64,000 nucleotides of DNA from Clostridiales bacterium (GCA_015056365.1 SVGM01000001.1:1-64000), one strand, 5' to 3'; positions 25,396-34,512 are shown, counted from the stretch's first letter. Notes: a model not told the origin generated them from the letters alone. A program made the numbers and translations.

Positions 25396-27303
25396 ATGAA
25401 AAAGCAACAGCAGGTACCCATTACCGCCTACCGTTCCGATGGTTTTATCGGCAAGTATCAGCAGCTGATCAAGGACACCGTGATCCCCTACCAGTACAGC
25501 GTGCTGTGCGACGAAGCCCCCGGCGCGGAGAAGAGCCATGTGGTGCAGAACTTCATCAACGCCGGCAAGGCGATTCGCGGCGAGGATGTAGGCGACGGTT
25601 TCTACGGCATGGTGTTCCAGGACAGCGACGCAGCCAAGTGGCTGGAAGCGGTTGCTTACTCGCTGGCCGTGCTGCCAGATCCGGAGCTGGAAGCCACGGC
25701 CGACAAGCTGATCGACATCATCGCCGATGCCCAGGATGCCGACGGCTATCTGAACACCTACTATACCATCAAGGATCAGGACAAGCGCTGGACCAACCTG
25801 CTGGAGGGTCACGAATTGTACTGCTGCGGGCACATGATGGAAGCTGCCTGCGCCTACTTCGACGCCACCAAGAAGCGTAAGCTGCTGGACGTGATGCTGC
25901 GCAACGCTGAACATATTTACCAGCACTTTATTGTGGAAGGCGCGCCCGGCTATCCCGGCCACCCCGAGGTAGAGCTGGCGCTGATCAAGATGTACCGAAT
26001 GACCGGCAACCAGCACTGTCTTGATCTGGCCGCACATTTCATTAACGTGCGCGGCGTGGATCCTCTCTACTACGAAAAGGAAGTGGCCTCCCGCAGCTGG
26101 AGTGTCTGGGGAAGCGACGGAAAAAATCCAGATTATCAGCAGAGCCGTAGGCCCGTCCGGGAGCAGACTGACGCCGTGGGTCACGCTGTGCGCGCCGTGT
26201 ACCTCTACACCGCCATGGCCGATCTGGCCTCCGTCACCGGTGACGAGAAGCTGCTCAATGCCTGTAAGGTGCTCTGGGACAGCATCACCTGCCGCCGCAT
26301 GTACCTGACCGGCGGTATAGGCTCCACCGTACAGGGCGAGGCCTTCACCGTGGACTACGACCTACCCGGCGATACCGCCTACGCAGAGACCTGCGCCTCC
26401 ATCGGCCTGATGTTCTTCGGCTCCCGCATGTTGGAAAATAGGCCCGTCAGCGACTATGCCGACGTTATGGAAAAAGCCTTCTACAACACAGTTCTGGGCG
26501 GTATGCAGCTGGACGGCAAGCGTTTCTTTTATGTCAATCCGTTGGAATGCCTGCCCGGCATTTCTGGCGAGGCGGTTACCCATCGTCATGACCTGCCTAC
26601 CCGTCCCGGCTGGTACGCATGCGCCTGCTGCCCGCCCAATGTAGCCCGTCTCATCTCCTCTTACGGCCAGTTCGCTTACGGTGAAAACGACGAGACCGCC
26701 TACTGCCACCTGATCGCCGCCGGCGAGATCACCTTCCGCAGCGGCCTGAAAATGCGCTGCGAAACCGGCTATCCCTATGACTTCACCGTCACGTATCGCA
26801 TCGAAAAAGGCGGCAGGCTTGCCATTCGCCTGCCCGGATGGAGCACCGCCACCACCCTCAGCCTGAACGGCAATGCTGTAGCACTGACCCCCGAAGAGGG
26901 ATATCAGTATATGGACGTCAAGGACGGCGACGTGCTGGTGTTGACGCTGGACGACGGCGTACACACCGTCTACGCTTCCACCAAAGTGCCTCAGCTCACC
27001 GGCAAGGTAGCGCTTGGTCGCGGCCCGCTGGTGTACTGCTTTGAAGGTGTTGACAACGGCGGCGACGTGCTGTCGCTTGCCTTGAAGCGCGACGGCCGTG
27101 TGACGCCCTCCGCCTTCGAAGCTGATCTGCTCAGCGGTGTGGTCACGCTTACTGCCGAAGCCATCCGCCGTACCGATGACGGCGATCTGTACTCCACCAC
27201 TCCGCCGGCGGAAGAATCCTGCACCGCCGTGGCGATCCCCTATTACGCCTGGGCCAATCGTGGCGAAAACCAGATGCGCGTCTGGATGGATGAAACCAGA
27301 TAA
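25396..27303 (+). CDS. GH127 beta-L-arabinofuranosidase
   Basis: A 635-residue glycoside hydrolase (DUF1680) matching the Bifidobacterium HypBA1 type, which frees L-arabinofuranose from plant arabino-oligosaccharides and glycoproteins. An (alpha/alpha)6 barrel makes up the first about 420 residues. The zinc and nucleophile site is intact: Glu331 and Cys333 in AETCAS, Cys411 and Cys412 in CCPPN. Glu315, 16 residues before Glu331, fits the HypBA1 acid/base. No signal peptide, so substrate must be imported as an oligosaccharide. AAGGAG precedes the start; it is controlled with the divergent AraC gene. Confidence 0.94.
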   Translation: MKKQQQVPITAYRSDGFIGKYQQLIKDTVIPYQYSVLCDEAPGAEKSHVVQNFINAGKAIRGEDVGDGFYGMVFQDSDAAKWLEAVAYSLAVLPDPELEATADKLIDIIADAQDADGYLNTYYTIKDQDKRWTNLLEGHELYCCGHMMEAACAYFDATKKRKLLDVMLRNAEHIYQHFIVEGAPGYPGHPEVELALIKMYRMTGNQHCLDLAAHFINVRGVDPLYYEKEVASRSWSVWGSDGKNPDYQQSRRPVREQTDAVGHAVRAVYLYTAMADLASVTGDEKLLNACKVLWDSITCRRMYLTGGIGSTVQGEAFTVDYDLPGDTAYAETCASIGLMFFGSRMLENRPVSDYADVMEKAFYNTVLGGMQLDGKRFFYVNPLECLPGISGEAVTHRHDLPTRPGWYACACCPPNVARLISSYGQFAYGENDETAYCHLIAAGEITFRSGLKMRCETGYPYDFTVTYRIEKGGRLAIRLPGWSTATTLSLNGNAVALTPEEGYQYMDVKDGDVLVLTLDDGVHTVYASTKVPQLTGKVALGRGPLVYCFEGVDNGGDVLSLALKRDGRVTPSAFEADLLSGVVTLTAEAIRRTDDGDLYSTTPPAEESCTAVAIPYYAWANRGENQMRVWMDETR

Positions 27304-27376
27304 TCAATCCCATTGCCTGTCACGCCCTTGCACGTGGCAGGCTTTTGTGTTTTCATCGTTCCTTCAAAGGCCGGAA

Positions 27377-27406
27377 TTGACACCGCGTTTATTTTTGCAC
27401 TATAAT
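27377..27406 (+). promoter_or_regulatory. Consensus sigma-A promoter of the aldolase-decarboxylase operon
   Basis: TTGACA (27377-27382), 18 bases, TATAAT (27401-27406), both boxes perfect. The roughly 85-base leader ends in GAGGAG before ATG 27498. Confidence 0.88.
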
Positions 27407-27497
27407 AAAGAGTGGTTTTCGATCGGGCATCTTGCCTTGTTCCCATCGAAAGCAACGCTATCCGAAGCATCCCACGATGCCATATGAGGAGTTATCC

Positions 27498-29588
27498 ATG
27501 CAGCTCAAACTGATGTACATCACCAACCAGCCGGAAATCGCGCAGATTGCGCAGCAGTGCTCAGTGGATCGGATCTTTGTGGATCTGGAAACGCTGGGCA
27601 AAGAACAGCGTCAGGCTGGCATGAATACAGTCAAATCCATGCACACGATGGAGGACGTTTCCGCCATCCGGCAGGTGCTGACCACGTCCCAGCTTCTGGT
27701 GCGTGTCAATCCGCTGCATGAAGGTTCCCAGCAGGAGATTGATCAGGTGATCAGCCGCGGCGCAGACATTGTGATGCTGCCCATGTTCCGCAGCGCAGAA
27801 GATGCTCGCCGGTTTGTTCACATGGTGAACGGACGTGCAAAAGTCATGCTGCTGTTGGAAAATCGGGAAGCGGAAGCTGCTATTGATGACATTCTGGCCG
27901 TTCCCGGAATAGACGAGATCCATATTGGTCTCAACGACCTGCACCTGTCCCACGGCATGGATTTTATGTTCCAGCCGCTGGCCAATGGCCAGGTGGACAA
28001 GCTGGCCGAAAAAATCAAGGCGAAAGGCATCCCCTTCGGCTTCGGCGGCATCGCCCGTCTGGACGAAGGTATGCTGCCCGCCCGGTTCATCATTGCGGAG
28101 CACCACCGGTTGGGTTCGGAGATGGTCATTCTCTCCCGCAGCTTTTACGACGCGTGGATCAAGCAAGAACCGGACGAGATTCACAAGGTGTTTCAATACG
28201 GTGTCCGGGAGATCCGCGAGTATGAGGAACGCCTGAACCATAAGGATTCGGACTATTTCCAGCGCAATCATCAGGTGGTTGTACGGGAAGTGGAAAAGAT
28301 CGCCGCATCGATACAGGAGAAAAAACGCATGCAAAAGCGCATGACCACGCCCAAGCCCGTGGCGGTGGAACAGCTGGACTACGATACCCTGAACAGGATC
28401 GGGCAAAGCTATGGCGAAACCTTTTATCTGCTGGATACCGACCGGTATGCCTTAAACTTCCGAGAGCTGCATCAGGCGTTCTCCAGCCGCTACGCCAAAT
28501 TCGCCATCGCCTATTCCTACAAGACCAACTACATTCCCGCCATCTGCAAGTGTCTGAATACACTTGGCGGATACGCGGAAGTGGTGTCCCACATGGAGTG
28601 GGAGATCGCCCGCCGCTGTGGCGTACCGGCAGATAAGGTGATTTTCAACGGCCCGTACAAAAATCCTCAAGCAGTAGAAGCATTGCTGGCGGAAGGCGGC
28701 ATCGTCAACGTGGATTCGCTCAGCGAATTGCCGCTACTGGAAACCGTTGCAGCAGCCCATCCCGATAAGAAGCTGCGCATGGGCATCCGGGTGAATTTCG
28801 ACATCGGCGATGGCGTAACGTCCCGTTTCGGCGTAGATGCGGAATCGGATTTCCCCACCGTGCTTAGCTTCATCCAGTCTCATCCCAATATGGTTCTGGC
28901 TTCACTGCAGTGTCATTTTGCCACCCGCAGGCTTGACACCTGGCGCCCCCGTGCGCAGGGCATGCTGGCATTGGTGGACAAATATGGCCTCACGCCGGAA
29001 ATCATCGATCTGGGTGGCGGTCTTTTCGGCAAGATGCACGACAGCCTGAAAGCTCAGTTCTCCTCCCCCATTCCCACCTACGAAGAATATGCGGACGCCG
29101 CAGCCACCGTCTTTGCCGAGCATTACCGCCATACGCCTGAAGCGCTTCGGCCTACTCTGATGATCGAACCGGGCAGTGCTCTCTCCGGCGATGTAATGCA
29201 TTTCGCTTGCAAGGTCAAGAGCATCAAGCAGGTACGAGGGCAGGCCATTGCCACGGTGCTGGGCAGCGTGTACAACATCAACCCCACCTTGAACGGCAAG
29301 AACCCGCCGCTGGAAGTGTTCCACTGCGGTGCGGAAACGGCCGAATATGAAGGACTGCATGTAGGTGGCTTTACCTGCATCGAGTCTGATTACCTCTACA
29401 AAGGCTACACTGGCCCGCTGGCAGAAGGCGACTATCTGCTTTTTGGCAATGTGGGTTCCTACTCGGTGGTTCTGAAGCCGCCCTTCATTCTGCCCAATTT
29501 CGCCGTGGTGGACCGCGCCGGCGGTACGACCTGCCAGGTAAAGCGGCCAGAGGGCTTCGACGACCTGTTTGCTACCTATACCTTCTGA
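27498..29588 (+). CDS. Fusion: HpcH/HpaI-type aldolase plus PLP-dependent decarboxylase
   Basis: One 696-residue open frame holds two enzymes. Residues 1 to about 260 form a class II pyruvate-aldolase (HpcH/HpaI, citrate-lyase-like) domain: Arg69 in LVRVN, metal ligands Glu121 in LLENRE and Asp147 in GLNDL; the HpcH active-site His block is replaced by DLETLG. Residues from about 300 on form a fold-III PLP decarboxylase (DAP/ornithine type): Schiff-base Lys342 in YSYKTN, Gly-rich DLGGGLFG, EPGSALSGD and a late CIESDYLY. The standalone versions resemble SbnG and SbnH of staphyloferrin B synthesis or aldolases of polysaccharide clusters. Product unknown. GAGGAG precedes ATG 27498. Confidence 0.85.
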   Translation: MQLKLMYITNQPEIAQIAQQCSVDRIFVDLETLGKEQRQAGMNTVKSMHTMEDVSAIRQVLTTSQLLVRVNPLHEGSQQEIDQVISRGADIVMLPMFRSAEDARRFVHMVNGRAKVMLLLENREAEAAIDDILAVPGIDEIHIGLNDLHLSHGMDFMFQPLANGQVDKLAEKIKAKGIPFGFGGIARLDEGMLPARFIIAEHHRLGSEMVILSRSFYDAWIKQEPDEIHKVFQYGVREIREYEERLNHKDSDYFQRNHQVVVREVEKIAASIQEKKRMQKRMTTPKPVAVEQLDYDTLNRIGQSYGETFYLLDTDRYALNFRELHQAFSSRYAKFAIAYSYKTNYIPAICKCLNTLGGYAEVVSHMEWEIARRCGVPADKVIFNGPYKNPQAVEALLAEGGIVNVDSLSELPLLETVAAAHPDKKLRMGIRVNFDIGDGVTSRFGVDAESDFPTVLSFIQSHPNMVLASLQCHFATRRLDTWRPRAQGMLALVDKYGLTPEIIDLGGGLFGKMHDSLKAQFSSPIPTYEEYADAAATVFAEHYRHTPEALRPTLMIEPGSALSGDVMHFACKVKSIKQVRGQAIATVLGSVYNINPTLNGKNPPLEVFHCGAETAEYEGLHVGGFTCIESDYLYKGYTGPLAEGDYLLFGNVGSYSVVLKPPFILPNFAVVDRAGGTTCQVKRPEGFDDLFATYTF
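28316..28331 (+). other. Internal RBS and ATG at the domain junction
   Basis: GGAG (28316-28319) stands nine bases before an in-frame ATG (28329) at residue 278 of the fusion, just before the decarboxylase domain. It could allow a free 419-residue decarboxylase. It is weaker than the site in copA. Confidence 0.35.
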
Positions 29589-29628
29589 CCACAAACGCAC
29601 ACCCCAACCTCATAAGGGAGGAACGCTC

Positions 29629-30555
29629 ATGGCTACTGAGGTAAACAACCGTTTCATCTGGCTGAACGGTCAGATACTCAACGTAAACGATGCAAAAATC
29701 AACGTGCTCTCCCCTACCGCCCAGTTCGGACTGAACGTGTTCGAAGGCATCCGCTGCTACTGGAACGATCAAAAGAAGCAGCTGTACGCATTCCGGCTGG
29801 AGGATCACTACCGCCGGTTGGAACGCAGCGCCCGGCTTTTGCAGCTCGACTGCCCCTACACGGTGGCTGATATGCAACAGGCGCTGACGGATGTGGTGAA
29901 AACCAACGAATACAAGGAAGATCTAACTGTCCGCCAAACGTTGTTCGCGGACGGCTTCGGTTCCTGGACCACCCGTATGGAAGTGGGCATGTTTGTGGCC
30001 CCTATCCCCAAGCGGAACACCAGCGCCGAATACAACAAAGCCGGCCTTCGCTGTTGCGTTTCTTCCTGGGAGCGAATCAACGACAACAGCCTTTCTCCGC
30101 GCATCAAGTGCGGCGCCAACTACATCAACAGCCGCATGGCGCAGCTGGAAGCTCTGCGAAACGGCTATGATACCACACTGTTTTTGACCAATCAGGGCAA
30201 GGTGGCTGAAGGCCCCGGTTCCTGCCTGTTCCTGGTCAGGGACGGCATGCTAATCACGCCGCCTATCACCGACAGCGTGCTGGAGAGCATTACCCGGGAC
30301 ACCATCCTGAAACTGGCTGCGCAGCTCGGCATTCCTGCAGTAGAGCGCAGCGTAGACCGCACGGAACTGTATCTTTGCGACGAAGCCTTCCTTTGCGGTT
30401 CCTCCATGGGCATTACCCCCATTACCGCCATTGATGGATATGAGGTCCCCGCCCAGGGCGAAGACGCCGTGACACGCCGTCTCAGCAACGCTTACCACCG
30501 GATCGTCCGGGGCGATGACGACGACTGGAATCACTGGCTGACCCCCATCTGGTAA
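29629..30555 (+). CDS. Class IV aminotransferase (branched-chain type)
   Basis: A 308-residue fold-type IV PLP enzyme, closest by eye to branched-chain aminotransferases (IlvE): FEGIRCYW near the N-terminus, the PLP Lys in IKCGANYINS, and the phosphate-binding EGPGSCLFLV. In this class the residue after the Gly pair is usually Asn, here Cys, so the substrate may differ. GGAGG is seven bases upstream. It lies 40 bases after the fusion gene and before alanine dehydrogenase, which suggests transamination of the aldolase product or of a branched-chain keto acid. Confidence 0.87.
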   Translation: MATEVNNRFIWLNGQILNVNDAKINVLSPTAQFGLNVFEGIRCYWNDQKKQLYAFRLEDHYRRLERSARLLQLDCPYTVADMQQALTDVVKTNEYKEDLTVRQTLFADGFGSWTTRMEVGMFVAPIPKRNTSAEYNKAGLRCCVSSWERINDNSLSPRIKCGANYINSRMAQLEALRNGYDTTLFLTNQGKVAEGPGSCLFLVRDGMLITPPITDSVLESITRDTILKLAAQLGIPAVERSVDRTELYLCDEAFLCGSSMGITPITAIDGYEVPAQGEDAVTRRLSNAYHRIVRGDDDDWNHWLTPIW

Positions 30556-30621
30556 TTGACTGCGTTTTCTTGGCGTTTATTCGCCGTTAACTGATTCTGT
30601 ACACTGAAGGAGAGATGTCCC

Positions 30622-31737
30622 ATGATCATCGGAACCACCAAAGAGTTGAAAAACCACGAGTATCGCGTAGGCCTGATCCCGGACAATGCAGCTGCTTTTG
30701 TTGCAAAAGGGCACACGGTATATGTTGAAACCAACGCCGGCGAAGGCGCAGGCTTCAGCGACGATGAATATCGCAAGGCAGGCGCTACGGTGCTCAGTAC
30801 CGCGGCGGAAGTGTACGCCAAGTGCGACATGATCATCAAGGTCAAAGAACCCGAACCCTGCGAGTACAATCTGCTCAGAGAAAATCAGATTCTCTTTACC
30901 TACCTGCACCTCGCCCCCAACCCCCAGCTCACCGAAGCGCTCATCGCCCGCGGCGTGAAGGCGGTGGCGTACGAGACCATCACCGACAAGGAAGGCAATC
31001 TGCCCTGTCTGCGTCCCATGAGCCAGGTGGCCGGCCGTCTGAGCATTCAGGAAGGTGCCAAGTATCTGGAGCGCAGCTTCGGCGGCCGCGGCCTGCTGCT
31101 GGGCGGCGTGCCGGGCGTTGAGCGCGGCAAGATCGCCATCATCGGCGGCGGCATTGCCGGTACCTACGCTGCCAAGGCTGCTGTGGGTATGGATGCCCAG
31201 GTCACTTTGCTGGACATCAACCTGAACCGTCTGAGCTATCTGGAGGATGTGTTCGGCGCATCCGTGACCACCCTGTACAGCACCGAAGCCAACATCCGCA
31301 AGTGTCTGGCCGAGGCTGATCTTGTGATTGGCTCCGTGCTGATCCCCGGCGGCGCCACCCCCAAGCTGATCCGCCGCGAGCATCTGAAACTGATGAAGAA
31401 GGGCGCTGTCATTGTCGATATCGCCATTGACCAGGGCGGTTGCTGCGAATCCTCCCATACCACCACCCATGACAATCCTGTCTACATTGAAGAAGGCATC
31501 GTTCACTACTGCGTTGGCAATATGCCCGGCGCCGTCCCCTACACCTCCACCATCGCCCTGTCCAACACCACCTTCCGCTATGCCATGCTGATGGCCGACC
31601 ATGGTTTGGAAGCCGCTGCCCGCATGGATGAAGGTCTGGCCAAGGGTATCAACATCTACAACCACAAGTGCACCAACCGCAATGTAGCCGATAGCCTGAA
31701 CCTGGAATTCGTTTCTGCTTTTGACCTGATGGCATGA
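30622..31737 (+). CDS. ald: Alanine dehydrogenase
   Basis: A 371-residue enzyme for the NAD-dependent interconversion of L-alanine with pyruvate and ammonia. The substrate Lys is in [12 protein letters not shown], the catalytic His in TYLHLAP, the NAD-binding motif in [12 protein letters not shown], and [11 protein letters not shown] is the family signature. AAGGAG lies nine bases upstream. Its stop overlaps the comF start (ATGA). Next to a pyruvate-aldolase and an aminotransferase, it may balance pyruvate and amino groups. Confidence 0.96.
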   Translation: MIIGTTKELKNHEYRVGLIPDNAAAFVAKGHTVYVETNAGEGAGFSDDEYRKAGATVLSTAAEVYAKCDMIIKVKEPEPCEYNLLRENQILFTYLHLAPNPQLTEALIARGVKAVAYETITDKEGNLPCLRPMSQVAGRLSIQEGAKYLERSFGGRGLLLGGVPGVERGKIAIIGGGIAGTYAAKAAVGMDAQVTLLDINLNRLSYLEDVFGASVTTLYSTEANIRKCLAEADLVIGSVLIPGGATPKLIRREHLKLMKKGAVIVDIAIDQGGCCESSHTTTHDNPVYIEEGIVHYCVGNMPGAVPYTSTIALSNTTFRYAMLMADHGLEAAARMDEGLAKGINIYNHKCTNRNVADSLNLEFVSAFDLMA

Positions 31738-32417
31738 CGCCTTTGCAGAATGCCAGATTCTCCGCACGGCAGTTCATTCTGGATCTTTTCTTCCCGTGGG
31801 ATAACAGCTGCGCCCTCTGTCAACGAAAGCTGATCGGGCAGGAGCATGTCCTATGTGTATATTGTGAGGAGAAACTGAAAAAGTGTGAACTTCAACCCCT
31901 TTCAGCCATTAAGCAGCACTTGCCTCTATGCCTCTGCGTTGGCGCATACACGTACGAGGACACGGCCAAAGAACTGATTTTCCGACTGAAATACTACAAT
32001 GACGCAACCGTTGCTCTGTTTCTGGGGCAACGGATGTGTTTTGCCCTACTGAATTCCCCGCTGGGACTTGAGTGGGATGCCGTGGTCCCCGTTCCGCTGC
32101 ATCCGCGCAAGGAACGTCTGCGCGGTTACAATCAATCCAGCCTGCTGGCATCTGAAATAGCGGGAAGTCTGGACATCCCCATGCATGCCGCTTGTCTGAA
32201 GAAGCTGAAAAACACCCGTTCCCAAACCACGAAAACCCGCGAGGAGCGTTTTCTGGCGATGAAAGGCGTCTTCACCTCCTGTATGAACGTTCAGGGAATG
32301 AGCATCCTGCTGGTTGACGACGTGCTCACCACCGGTGCCACTGCCATCTCTTGCGCTCAAGCGCTGCTGGATGCAGGCGCCTCACGGGTCGGGCTGCTGG
32401 TCGCCTGTTTTGCATAA
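31734..32417 (+). CDS. comF: ComF-family amidophosphoribosyltransferase-like protein
   Basis: A 227-residue ComFC homologue, implicated in DNA uptake and handling of imported single strands. A Cys-rich zinc-ribbon-like N-terminus (CALCQ, then CVYCEEKLKKC) precedes a PRTase domain with the PRPP loop ILLVDDVLTTGATA (about residues 190-203). PVPLHPRKERLRGYNQS is a strong ComF signature. No own RBS is visible, and translation is coupled to ald. The helicase partner ComFA is not nearby, as often outside Bacillus. Confidence 0.92.
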   Translation: MTPLQNARFSARQFILDLFFPWDNSCALCQRKLIGQEHVLCVYCEEKLKKCELQPLSAIKQHLPLCLCVGAYTYEDTAKELIFRLKYYNDATVALFLGQRMCFALLNSPLGLEWDAVVPVPLHPRKERLRGYNQSSLLASEIAGSLDIPMHAACLKKLKNTRSQTTKTREERFLAMKGVFTSCMNVQGMSILLVDDVLTTGATAISCAQALLDAGASRVGLLVACFA

Positions 32418-32443
32418 AAAGGCGTATTGTCAAAGGAGTCTTC

Positions 32444-32983
32444 ATGATGGAATACAAATCCCAGTTGATGGACAGCGCGCAGTTTTTCCGTACCATGGCG
32501 CGGCTGACTCATGAGATCATCGAAAAGAACCACGGCGTAGATAACCTTTGCCTGCTGGGCATCAAACGCCGCGGCGTTCCTCTGGCAAAAATGCTGGCAG
32601 AAAACATTCGCAGGTTTGAAAACGTGGATGTGCCTGTGGGTTACATCGACATTGCCCAGTTCCGTGACGATCTGGCTGAAACAGCCCCGCCGTCCGCCGC
32701 TGCGGACTGCATGATCCCCTGCCGGCTGGATGAGACCACTGTGATTCTTGTGGATGACGTGATCCATACCGGCCGCACTGTGCGCGCGGCGATCGAAGCC
32801 ATCTTCCGCCAGGGCAGGCCTCGCGCAATTCAGCTGGCAGTACTGATCGACCGCGGTCATCGGGAGCTGCCGCTCCGTCCGGACTTCGTGGGCAAAAACA
32901 TTCCTACCGCAAAGGCAGAGATCGTCTCCGTCAAGGTAGACGAGATCGATGGTGAAACAAGCGTCGGTCTTTACAGCCTATAA
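32444..32983 (+). CDS. pyrR: PyrR bifunctional pyrimidine regulator / uracil phosphoribosyltransferase
   Basis: A 179-residue PRTase with the PRPP motif VILVDDVIHTGRTVRAA and LIDRGHRELPLRPDFVGKN, both diagnostic of PyrR. In Bacilli it binds the pyr mRNA leader with UMP to attenuate transcription. AAGGAG precedes two adjacent ATG codons; I used the first. No pyr biosynthesis gene or PyrR-binding loop is adjacent, so it must act on a distant operon. A terminator follows. Confidence 0.94.
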   Translation: MMEYKSQLMDSAQFFRTMARLTHEIIEKNHGVDNLCLLGIKRRGVPLAKMLAENIRRFENVDVPVGYIDIAQFRDDLAETAPPSAAADCMIPCRLDETTVILVDDVIHTGRTVRAAIEAIFRQGRPRAIQLAVLIDRGHRELPLRPDFVGKNIPTAKAEIVSVKVDEIDGETSVGLYSL

Positions 32984-33009
32984 TGCATTGAAAAGTTTCC
33001 AATCAAAAG

Positions 33010-33039
33010 CAGCTTGCCAAACATGGCGGGCTGTTTTTT
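33010..33039 (+). terminator. Intrinsic terminator after pyrR
   Basis: A 9-bp stem (CAGCTTGCC / GGCGGGCTG, two G.U pairs) is followed by TTTTTT. Confidence 0.85.
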
Positions 33040-33134
33040 GTTGCTATTCTTTTATTTCAAATTCGTTACAATTTGTTCACGATTGATGGAAGAATTCCTG
33101 TTGCTGTTTCGTTACATAAGCAAGAGGTGATCAC

Positions 33135-33770
33135 ATGACCAGGCTGTACATTTGGGAGCCCAATGAACAGGTAGCCCGCAAACTGGAGGACCTGCTTCAA
33201 AAGGAAGCCTATGAACTCTGCTTTATGAAGGAAACGGACGGTTTCCCCGAAACGCCCGAGACTGAGGACGAACCGCAGCTGGTTCTCATGGACGCGCGTA
33301 TGCGCTGGAGCGTATGCAGACCCCTGCTGGAACAATGCCAGAAGCGGGGCTATATGCTGCTGTTCATCACCGCTGACAAGAACATGAGCGAGCATCTGCG
33401 CGCGCTGTACGCCGGGCGCTGCGATGTTGTAACGCTGCCGCTTAACGCCAGAGTGCTCAAGACCAAGCTGGCAGCCCTGACGGCAACCCCCGGCACCGGC
33501 GAATTGCAGGTAGATGAGCAGGAGCGGGTGGCACTGCTGGACGGCAGGCGTGTGGAATTGACAGCACAGGAAACCGCACTGCTGATTGCCCTGCTGGAAA
33601 AGCCCGATACCCCCGTCAGCCGCGAGCAACTCCTGCGCAAGGCTTGGGGCTATCAGAGCATGGGCGAAACCCGGACAGTGGACGTGCACGTGCAGCGGCT
33701 GCGCAAAAAGCTGGGCGGAGAATATATCGAAACCGTGTACAAATGCGGTTACCGGCTCAAGCTGGCATGA
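33135..33770 (+). CDS. OmpR-type response regulator with degenerate receiver
   Basis: A 211-residue two-domain protein. The receiver keeps Asp53 (LMDAR) and Thr79, but the acidic pair of the phosphorylation pocket is reduced to Glu8-Pro9 (IWEPN), and the conserved Lys is Leu101 (TLPLN). The C-terminal winged helix (from about residue 125) is well preserved, ending in VYKCGYRLKLA. No histidine kinase adjoins it. It may act without phosphorylation. GAGGTG lies five bases before the start. Confidence 0.88.
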   Translation: MTRLYIWEPNEQVARKLEDLLQKEAYELCFMKETDGFPETPETEDEPQLVLMDARMRWSVCRPLLEQCQKRGYMLLFITADKNMSEHLRALYAGRCDVVTLPLNARVLKTKLAALTATPGTGELQVDEQERVALLDGRRVELTAQETALLIALLEKPDTPVSREQLLRKAWGYQSMGETRTVDVHVQRLRKKLGGEYIETVYKCGYRLKLA

Positions 33771-33820
33771 CCATAAAACAAAATTCAAAGGAAAACGATG
33801 GTACATTCTCCATCGAAAGC

Positions 33821-33853
33821 ATCCCCTGAGAAGCACCGATCTTCTCAGGGGAT
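33821..33853. terminator. Strong hairpin, probable terminator of the response regulator gene
   Basis: A perfect 13-bp stem (ATCCCCTGAGAAG / CTTCTCAGGGGAT) with a seven-base loop, 50 bases after the stop. The T run after it is short (ACTTTT). Confidence 0.65.
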
Positions 33854-33905
33854 ACTTTTCCAAGCAGGCACTTTGCTGCATCACAGCGCAGTCCATCAGC
33901 AGAAT

Positions 33906-33934
33906 TTTGCTTTTGCAAAGGGATGTGGTATAAT
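33906..33934 (+). promoter_or_regulatory. Predicted promoter of the membrane-anchored protein
   Basis: TTTGCT (33906-33911), 17 bases, then TATAAT (33929-33934), 57 bases before ATG 33991. Confidence 0.5.
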
Positions 33935-33990
33935 AAGCACACACCAAACATACACTCGGCGGATTCGCCGCCGTGAGGAGGTTCCTTCCC

Positions 33991-34509
33991 ATGATCCATT
34001 ACCGTGGTAACAAGCGCGCAAGGCAGCATTACCAAACCATAGGCCATCAGGGCAGCCGCTGGCTACCTATCATTATCATTGTGGCCGTTTTGCTGGGTGC
34101 CTTTCTGATCATGCGCTTTACCGGCGTAGGCGGTATTAACGAAACCAGCTTTATTAACCAGCGCAACGCGAAGCTGCGCAACGAGATGCAGCATGCCGTC
34201 AGCACCACCAACAAGCTCAGCCGTCTGGGCGCCAGCAGCACCACCATCGAGCTTGCGCGTATTCGTCAATACGTCCACGGCATTGAAGTCATCAACGATC
34301 TGAACGTGAGCGTCTATGGCGAAATCGGCCGTCTGTTTCCCCAAAGCACCTTTGATAACATCTACGCCATTCTGGACGCCTACGACGCCAAGCTTGCCAG
34401 CGGTCAGAAGGTAAACGATTCGCTCAACTCGCTCACCGAGGCCATCAACGAGCTCAACCGGCTCACCGGCGAAGTGTTGGGCCATGACGTGGATCCTGAC
34501 GCTGACTGA
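33991..34509 (+). CDS. Membrane-anchored protein of unknown function
   Basis: A 172-residue protein with a basic N-terminus, one membrane helix (about residues 26-42: LPIIIIVAVLLGAFLIM) and an external mainly helical domain rich in Asn, Ser and Leu. Its C-terminal part has coiled-coil-like spacing (LNSLTEAINELNRLTGEVL). I recognise no family. ATG 33991 is preceded by AGGAGG with nine bases spacing. It stands alone; the neighbour downstream is on the other strand. Confidence 0.75.
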   Translation: MIHYRGNKRARQHYQTIGHQGSRWLPIIIIVAVLLGAFLIMRFTGVGGINETSFINQRNAKLRNEMQHAVSTTNKLSRLGASSTTIELARIRQYVHGIEVINDLNVSVYGEIGRLFPQSTFDNIYAILDAYDAKLASGQKVNDSLNSLTEAINELNRLTGEVLGHDVDPDAD

Positions 34510-34512
34510 CCC

